From assembly GCA_015345905.1 (NCBI GenBank), contig JADDTR010000015.1, positions 620,001-684,000 of the forward strand: a stretch of 64,000 nt of DNA. The letters are read 5' to 3'. This document shows, one piece after another, positions 57,693 to 64,000 of the stretch (the first letter of the stretch is position 1; each line of letters opens with the position of its first letter). Source of the stretch: Aotearoamyces nothofagi (lineage: Eukaryota; Ascomycota; Leotiomycetes; Leotiales; Tympanidaceae). The notes beneath the pieces are model-generated. The model saw only the letters and a list, made by a program, of their open reading frames with translations, made no database searches and had not been told where the DNA came from. A program made the translations under genes and the position numbers.

Positions 57693-60415
57693 GTGATGAT
57701 GCTTAAGAGGCTTAGAAGGGCGTCCTTTCCTCTTGCTATTTCCGTTAAGATGACAGCACCCAAGGTACTGACATGCAGTATAGGAGTTTAGGTTGATTCT
57801 GTGCAACATCGGGCTTAGAATACACAGGGATATTTCCTTCACTCCTCCTTCGTTATCTTTATTGTCAGTTTTGAATTTTAGAACATGTTGGACAATTGCA
57901 GCAGACAGCGGTATATTGATATCAGTATCTTACAGCTTTCATTTATGGGATGGATACACGAGGATTTACAATAGAATAGCTATTTTAAAGCCATTGGAAT
58001 GTCCATTTAATAACCAAGCTCTTTAGTCCTTTGGATCCTCATTCTTTACGAGTCCTCCTACAGTTGTTAATACTTGAATTCCGATTAACACAAAGTTGTT
58101 TGAGAAGGATAAAAGATATAATCAGTCCACAACCCTCAGCAAAGTGGGATATAGAGTTTAACGCATCACCAAATCTCCGACGCCTAGTAGTGAACTTTAA
58201 CTCCTATGAAGTATCATGCGTCGAGCAAAAGCCGACACCCGATCCATCCCAGGAAAGCAATGTCGACTAACCTTCGTATCGACGGCAACCCCCCTGCGCA
58301 ACCTCACAAACAAGGTGCCGGCGCATGCAATGCCGAGAAGCCAGCAGCCGGGTTCACCGCAGCGTCCCGTACCCGCAAGACGCCAATCCCGCCCGTTGGA
58401 GGGACCACTTGGCGGCCAAGGCCCGTGGGCGGGGCGGGGACGACTCCCGCTGCATCCCACCCCGGCCCCGGGCTTGGGACCCCTCCTGGCGCGGACTCGA
58501 CAGGGCGGAGAAGACAGACGCAGACACAGGCACAGACACAGACACAGCACATCACAGCACAGCACATAGAACCATCGCAGCCAGACTTCGAGCAGATATA
58601 CTGCCGGGATGGTTCTTTCTGGGATTGCAATCCTGCGCCTGCACGTTGGCCGCGCGTGCGCTTCTCGCAAACTTTGATTAATGGAGCAACTGTGCGCGCG
58701 GATCGTTCATGGGACATGAATCCGATGCTCTGGTCACGGCTGAAGGTGCGGCGACTGGGGTTGGGAAGAGAGGTTGGGGGGTTTGGCTGGCGGGCTTGTT
58801 ATAGAGTGGTACTGGCATGGGATGCATGCTTGCAGGCTCGGAAGCGCGAGTCTTGGTGGGGTGTGCCGGCTGCTTTTGATGCTCGAGGGCGTGGGATGGG
58901 TGGGATGGGTTGTTGTTGTTGCTGCCGCTGCAGGTGGTGTTGATTGTGCTGTGAAGATGGGGTGGGATGGGGGGACTTTTTACGAATAGGAGGCTGATGA
59001 GTTGGGCTATAGGATCTCTGATCATGACTGGGAAAGGCGGAGGGGGAAGGGAATTCAGACCGTCATGTCTTGTTGGGTTTATACGACACTCGTTGGTTTG
59101 GGTGCAGTTCAGTTGAAGCTCTTGCAGCAGAGCATACATATCCAGCAACATATCCGAAGTTCTGCGACGCTACAATCCGCCTTTGAATCCTCTCTAAGCT
59201 TTCCAGGGATTGCTGCGTATTTGGGCCAGAGTATCCAGGCATGCCATGTTCTAGGCACCAAAAGCAGGTTAGCACTTTTGGTATCACACTGTAACACAAC
59301 TGCAGTATGATTGACGTTGAAAGTGGAGCCGGATAACTGGATGGCCAAGAACCTAAGCGTCAATAGGTAAGAACAGACCTGTCAGATAGGACACGGCGTC
59401 TACGGGCGAGTTGGGGGGTTACAGCAGATAGCTTGCTCGCCCTTGCAAGTGTAGATCTTGCCCAACTTCATAGCCCTGCGGTGTTCGTACTCGAGAACGC
59501 ATATGTTATAGAGCAGGGTCAGGGGGACTGTCATGTCTATCTGCCGCTTTACTTCCTGGAATAAGCTTTCGAAGGACCCACTGGATGGTATGTTAGTTCA
59601 CGACCGTTTCATGGCTGTTGCGGAGTAAGATAATGTGATGGTTGTGGATTTCCTAAATTAGGGTGGCTAATATGCGTATTATTGCTGTATTATATCGTGC
59701 AATACCTGCCTTCCCAATGATAATCACATGTCTCAAGAATGTCGTTCGTCCACCTTCCATCCCTGCTCTCTATCTGTATCACTTCCATTCTAGTCTCCTG
59801 GCCATCAATATAAAAATCCCTGTTTGGTCCTGTACCTGAATGTAGCAAGTGTCGTGCCTGGCCAGTATTTCTGGCTGAGGGGAATCCCGTTGAACATGAG
59901 ATGGTCCTGGTCTTAATTCGTAAATTATACACGGCAGGAGATGATACGACCAAATAATTGTCAATGGGGATCTTTTGATAGGGGATTTATAACCAATAGT
60001 ACATCTTACATAGGAAACGTCAGATGATTTGATCTGCCAACTTACCTACTATTCATACCACAATGCTCTAGATTACAATATATTAGTCACTTTGCCGCAT
60101 CGTCTGATCTGCAGCTGTGTGGGACATCATTTTGGAACTTGGAGAGCCTGAAGTCGGTTGATTTGCAATCTTTTGGTCCCCTCACGACGACTGTTTTAGC
60201 AACTGTCACGCGTGTCAATTCGCAGCGGCCTATCGCCCCACTTTGACCCCATTCCTAATTTCATCTATTTGTACATTTTATATAACGTCTGCTATAGACT
60301 GTATCAGAACACTAAGAAAAGCAAGTTCTCTACTTTTCAAGCCTTGCTCTTGCTCGTGCCTATACTACAGTATCTTCAATAGAGCCAAGCCATTCGTTTT
60401 GACTGAGCAGGCAAG
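57693..60415. other. Long intergenic region, GC-rich in part, no supported gene
   Basis: 2.7 kb. About 58205-58950 is GC-rich and contains a CAGACA-type hexamer run (58505-58565) and GGGATGGGTGGGATG runs; frames are open on both strands there because stop codons are rare in such sequence. A 245-codon plus-strand frame (58206-58943) is low-complexity. The right end must hold the P450 promoter. Confidence 0.5.
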
Positions 60416-62512
60416 ATGTCTGCAATCAAAGCCGTGACGGCAGCCGTCGTCTTATATGTTCTCTACCGTCTGAGCCGACTGGGACACAGAGACAAACGAC
60501 TACCTCCTGGGCCTCCCACACTGCCAATTCTAGGAAATTTACATCAGATTCCTATAACTGGCATGTACAAGAAGTGCGTATACAAAACAATCCCCAAGAG
60601 CTGATTTAAATGTGCTCTGTCTGACAGACTTGTTGGGTAGGTTCAAGGAATGGGGCGACCAGTACGGCAATGTCTTCTCATTGAAGATGGGCTCGGGCAC
60701 CATGATTGTTCTTTACGATCGAAAGGCAGTCCATGATTTACTTGATAAGAAGGGCACGATTTACTCGGAACGACCTTTTGATCATGTAGCCTCGCTGCTT
60801 ACCAATGGCGATAGCTTCGCATTTATGGACAGCACTCCAATGTGGAGGAACCAGAGGAAGATCGCATCGCATAACCTTGCGGTACGTTTTATGTTGATTA
60901 AATTTCCCAGAGAGGAGCATCTGATGAACTGTATAGCCACGCATGCTAGATGAAAAAGTTAGCCCTATCCAAGAGGCTGAGTATGTTGACTTTCGAGCTA
61001 TAACACATGATATGTACCTAACATGGACGACAGGGTGTCCGCACTGTTGTCGGACCTGTTGAATACTCCGGCCGACTTCTTCAAACACATCGAGCGAACG
61101 ACAGCATCGGTAGCAAATATCATCGTCTGGGGCCACCGAGGGAAATCTTATGCGGATTTCTGGGGCAGCGTAGGACCTCCATCCATCTAACTAGACTCGT
61201 TGAAACTGACTTCTCACAGTGCGTTTATAGAGCCATGGATCAGGTAACAAACTCCTACATTAACAAGAGGCTAATAGGGTTATTAACAACGCAAATAGTA
61301 TTCCGCCGCTTTGGAGCCCGGTGCCAACCCCCCCGTTGACCAATTCCCCTTTCTGCAATACCTTCCCGACTGTCTAAGTTCATGGAGGCGGCGAGCCAAG
61401 CACTCGTACAAGGCGATGGACGATATCTGGAACGAGGCTCGAAGACGTGTGGACCAGAGACGCGCAAAGGGCGACAAGCGCATCTCCATCGCGGACAGTA
61501 TTCTCGACGGCGAAAAGGGGACGGATGTTTCGTGGAATACTAATCAGTTGAATCACTTCCTCGGTGTGGTGGTCGAGGGCGGAGCTGATACTACTTCGGC
61601 TTCCATGTTGACTTCTATTCTTATGCTTGTTATGAACCCGCATGTCCAACGGAAGGCCCAGAAAGAGCTCGATATCGTCTGTGGATCGGAGAGGTGAGCA
61701 TGATCTGTCTACTGATAAAGGTGTTATTCAACTTCGCGACAACATTGCTGATCCGTTCATCCTACCTGCAGAACCCCTGTATGGGCGGACTTTGACAAGC
61801 TCCCTTATATCAACTGCATTGTCAAAGAATCTGTCCGATGGCACCCAAAGTAAGTAATATAACGCCCTAGTTTTCATATTCCATACTAAATCGAGCTCTA
61901 GTTTGCCTCTCGGTGTCCCACACCGTGTAAACCAGGACGACTGGTATGATGGTATGCTCATCCCCAAAGGCTCCAGCATCGTCATCCCAATTTGGGCTAT
62001 CCAGAATAGCGAGAAACACGGCTTCGACGATCCAGACACGTACAGACCTGAGCGCTATGAGAATCATAAACGCCTCGCAACCGATTATGCTGGAAGTCCC
62101 GACTATGAGAACCGAGATAAGTCTTCCCTTTCTTATTTCTTCAGCCCCTCCTTACCTATCTTCTCCTTTCCGCTCTAAGCTTATCTCTATCGAACACCTC
62201 AACTAACATGACTCCTTCTCTCCACATCACTATGCTTATGGTGCCGGCCGCCGTATCTGTCCTGGCATGCACCTCGCTGAACGCACTATGTGGCGTATAA
62301 CAGCAAAACTTCTATGGTCGTTCAACATCGACCGAGCCATAGATCCCACCACCGACAAGCCGGTCCCGATAGACATCTTGAATTACAAGGAGGGTATTAG
62401 CCACTCGCCGAAACCGTTTCAGGCCGTCTTCACTCCGCGTAGTGAGGCTCACGTAGCCACTATCCAACGCGAGGCTGCTCGTGGAGCCGAGTTACTGAGT
62501 GCTTATGAGTAG
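60416..62512 (+). CDS. Cytochrome P450 monooxygenase
   Basis: Nine exons, 60416-60573, 60641-60881, 60937-60980, 61034-61169, 61220-61243, 61299-61693, 61772-61849, 61902-62116 and 62226-62512, give 525 residues. An N-terminal membrane anchor ([13 protein letters not shown]) leads into the proline-rich hinge [13 protein letters not shown]. The I helix reads GGADTTSAS, the K helix KESVR (ExxR), the PERF-type motif PERYENH and the haem loop [10 protein letters not shown] with its Cys ligand. All joints close in frame, but the last intron has AT-AC termini (see its entry). The pattern is that of class II fungal P450s of the CYP2-like group, which includes oxidoreductases of polyketide and aromatic metabolism; the substrate is unknown. 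A short-chain dehydrogenase gene follows 680 bp downstream on the same strand. Confidence 0.9.
62117..62225 (+). other. Candidate AT-AC intron in the P450 gene
   Basis: The donor is ATAAGT after exon sequence ...AACCGAG and the acceptor ends TCTCCAC before ATCACTATGC. Joining them makes a GAT codon and gives [16 protein letters not shown], as expected for the family. No GT-AG pair within reach keeps the frame. A CTAAC branch-like site lies about 20 nt before the end. The donor differs from the usual GTAAGT only at the first base, as in U2-type AT-AC introns. The exact boundaries could shift by two bases because AT occurs at both joints. Confidence 0.6.
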
Positions 62513-63189
62513 ACTAGATGGAGGGTCAGGTGCTATTTGCTGTGTTTTGTTCTGTACAATATAACAAGTTATCGATTAGCCGTTCTGTTCTCATGCTCTG
62601 GTGATTTTTGAAGATGGGCTCTTGAGCCTGTAGAGTTATACATTGCTCCGATTGCCCAAAGAGCTCTCTTAAAACAAAAAATTTGATCACAAAGCACTTT
62701 ATTTCAGATAGGGAACAAGAGCTCCAAGCCAAGAGCGTTGACGTCAGGAGTTGCGATCCGATATCTACCACATGCAAATGTTGTGGTGAATGATGGTATC
62801 GCCGAATAATTTCGGACTTTCCATTTGTGGCGTCGGCGAAGAAACGCCTGGCTTACGCGCCTCGCCAGCAACAACGTCCTCTTCTAACTCATCAGGCATG
62901 CTATTCGAAGGTTAGCACAAACATCCCAGACGTCGACGATAAGCCCATGTGATTGATGATACACGATGCGGAGAAGATGAGGTAATGTTTCTGCTGACGG
63001 CTAGGCCATGTAAAGTCCGACAGTAGAAGACATTGAAGGTAGGCATATAAGACGCGCTTTCGTCCACAGTAACGAGTAATTCTTTCTATCACATCCTACT
63101 TTATATTTCACTCTGAAGATCAAAGCCAAAAGCACCTTCTACTTTTTATGAATAAATAAGTCCCATCACTTTCCATCACAGAAATCGTA
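62513..63189. other. Intergenic region between P450 and dehydrogenase genes
   Basis: I see no gene in these 677 bp. It must contain the P450 terminator and the promoter of the downstream gene. Confidence 0.55.
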
Positions 63190-64000
63190 ATGGCTGTATG
63201 GTTCATCACCGGATGCTCATCAGGCTTCGGCGCCGAAGTTACCAAGGCAGCGCTCGCTCGTGGTGATAAAGTGATCGCAACAGCCCGAAACGCCGCAAAG
63301 ATCAAGGATCTACAAGATCTTGGCGCGCTGACGTTATCTCTCGATATCACTGCCTCCGACGCCGCGGTCGAGAAGGTCGTTGCTGAAGGAGTCAAAGCCT
63401 ATGGCACGATCGACATCTTGGTTAACAACGCCGGATACATCCTAGAAGGCGCCGTTGAAGAAGTCAGGTAAGTCTGTTCCAGCCTCGTGCTTAGTGTCCA
63501 GTACTGTTTCTGACTCGACACAACATCAGCGATGAGGAAGCCAGAGCCCACTTCAACACCAATGTCTTCGGTTCCATGGCTGTCACCCGCGCCGTGCTGC
63601 CATATATGCGGGCGCAGAAAACCGGCCTCGTTGCAAACATGGGCTCCATCGCCGGCTGGCAAGGCGGTGTCGGATTCGGATACTACTCGGCCACGAAGTT
63701 TGCCTTGGTTGCGCTGACCGAGAGTCTGCGCGGCGAATGCGCCCATCTGGGCATCAAAGCTATCATTATCGAGCCTGGGTATTTTAGGACTAATTTCTTG
63801 ACGGCGGGTGCGAAGGTCTCGGCGAAGAAGGTCATCGACGACTTCAGGCCGGTTATGGATCCGCTTAGGGAGAGGCTTGAGTCGTATAGTCTGAAGCAGC
63901 CTGGTGATGTGGCCAAGGGAGCGAAGGTGATTGTTGAGGTGCTGACTGGAACGGGCAGGGTGGAGGGAAGGGAGTTGCCACATAGGTTATTGCTAGGGTC
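63190..64000 (+). CDS. Short-chain dehydrogenase/reductase (3' end beyond the right edge)
   Basis: Two exons, 63190-63467 and 63530 to the edge. The 62-nt intron splits an AGC codon. The Rossmann motif TGCSSGFG is at residues 7-14, NNAG at 79-82, the catalytic Ser132 in MGSIAGW, and Tyr145 with Lys149 in YYSATK. PGYFRTNF follows, the usual block after the active site. This is a complete catalytic core of a classical NAD(P)-dependent SDR. The last residues of the C-terminus are cut by the window end. The family oxidises or reduces hydroxyl/keto groups; the substrate is unknown. It follows the P450 gene on the same strand, which fits but does not prove a shared pathway. Confidence 0.9.

Noticed and set aside
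58206-58943. 245-codon plus-strand frame
   Set aside because: Low-complexity, GC-rich, with equally open frames on the other strand and a hexamer repeat inside.
60574-60640. P450 intron 1 ending at the first acceptor (TCTGACAG, 60627)
   Set aside because: That acceptor breaks the frame; the one at 60640 (TGGGTAG) gives [13 protein letters not shown], which fits the family.
1-64000. Mobile elements, retroelements, tRNA genes and CRISPR arrays
   Set aside because: No transposase, reverse transcriptase, integrase, long terminal or inverted repeats, tRNA T-arm with matching acceptor, or regularly spaced repeat-spacer array could be identified by eye.

Overview
The window is nuclear DNA of a filamentous ascomycete (Pezizomycotina). 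The evidence is dense genes on both strands, short GT-AG introns (mostly 45-100 nt) with CTAAC/CTAAT-like branch sites, and typical families: RTA1, fungal rhodopsin-like membrane protein, cerevisin-type protease, fucose-lectin fold, fungal aminoglycoside-phosphotransferase-like kinase, cytochrome P450. I rebuilt exon structures by hand; nearly every multi-exon model below closes in frame. I saw no transposase, integrase, reverse transcriptase, CRISPR array or tRNA.

Layout. 1-7.4 kb is accessory: an ankyrin-VWA gene runs off the left edge, then two fungal fucose-lectin-like genes flank a trypsin-like serine protease. 7.4-12.3 kb holds a DJ-1/PfpI protein and a Ppn2-like metallophosphatase. 12.7-16.3 kb is repeat-rich: a BTB-like gene lies between an array of near-palindromic TGTCG-N5-CGACA sites, a ~40-bp minisatellite and a third, decayed array. 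17.8-47.8 kb is conserved housekeeping: Isy1 splicing factor, RTA1 exporter, sterol-ester/acid lipase, Pet191 (complex IV assembly), the divergent pair Wbp1 (oligosaccharyltransferase) and the 9.5-kDa complex I subunit, a 2,641-residue BEACH-WD40 protein, a vacuolar subtilisin, a disordered fungal protein and EMC1. 47.8-64 kb is accessory again: an internally deleted short-chain dehydrogenase pseudogene, a kinase-like protein, a sugar transporter, a rhodopsin-like membrane protein, a P450 and a short-chain dehydrogenase cut by the right edge.

Shared themes: Wbp1 and EMC1 act in ER protein maturation; Pet191 and the 9.5-kDa subunit serve the respiratory chain; the subtilisin and Ppn2-like phosphatase probably act in the vacuole. 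The P450 plus dehydrogenase at the right edge may be the start of a metabolic cluster.

Most notable observations: (1) the last P450 intron can be spliced in frame only with AT-AC termini; (2) the two lectin genes share intron positions and phases around an unrelated protease; (3) a clustered palindromic motif array and two further arrays surround the BTB-like gene; (4) a GC-AG intron in the BEACH gene; (5) a short-chain dehydrogenase reduced to its two ends.
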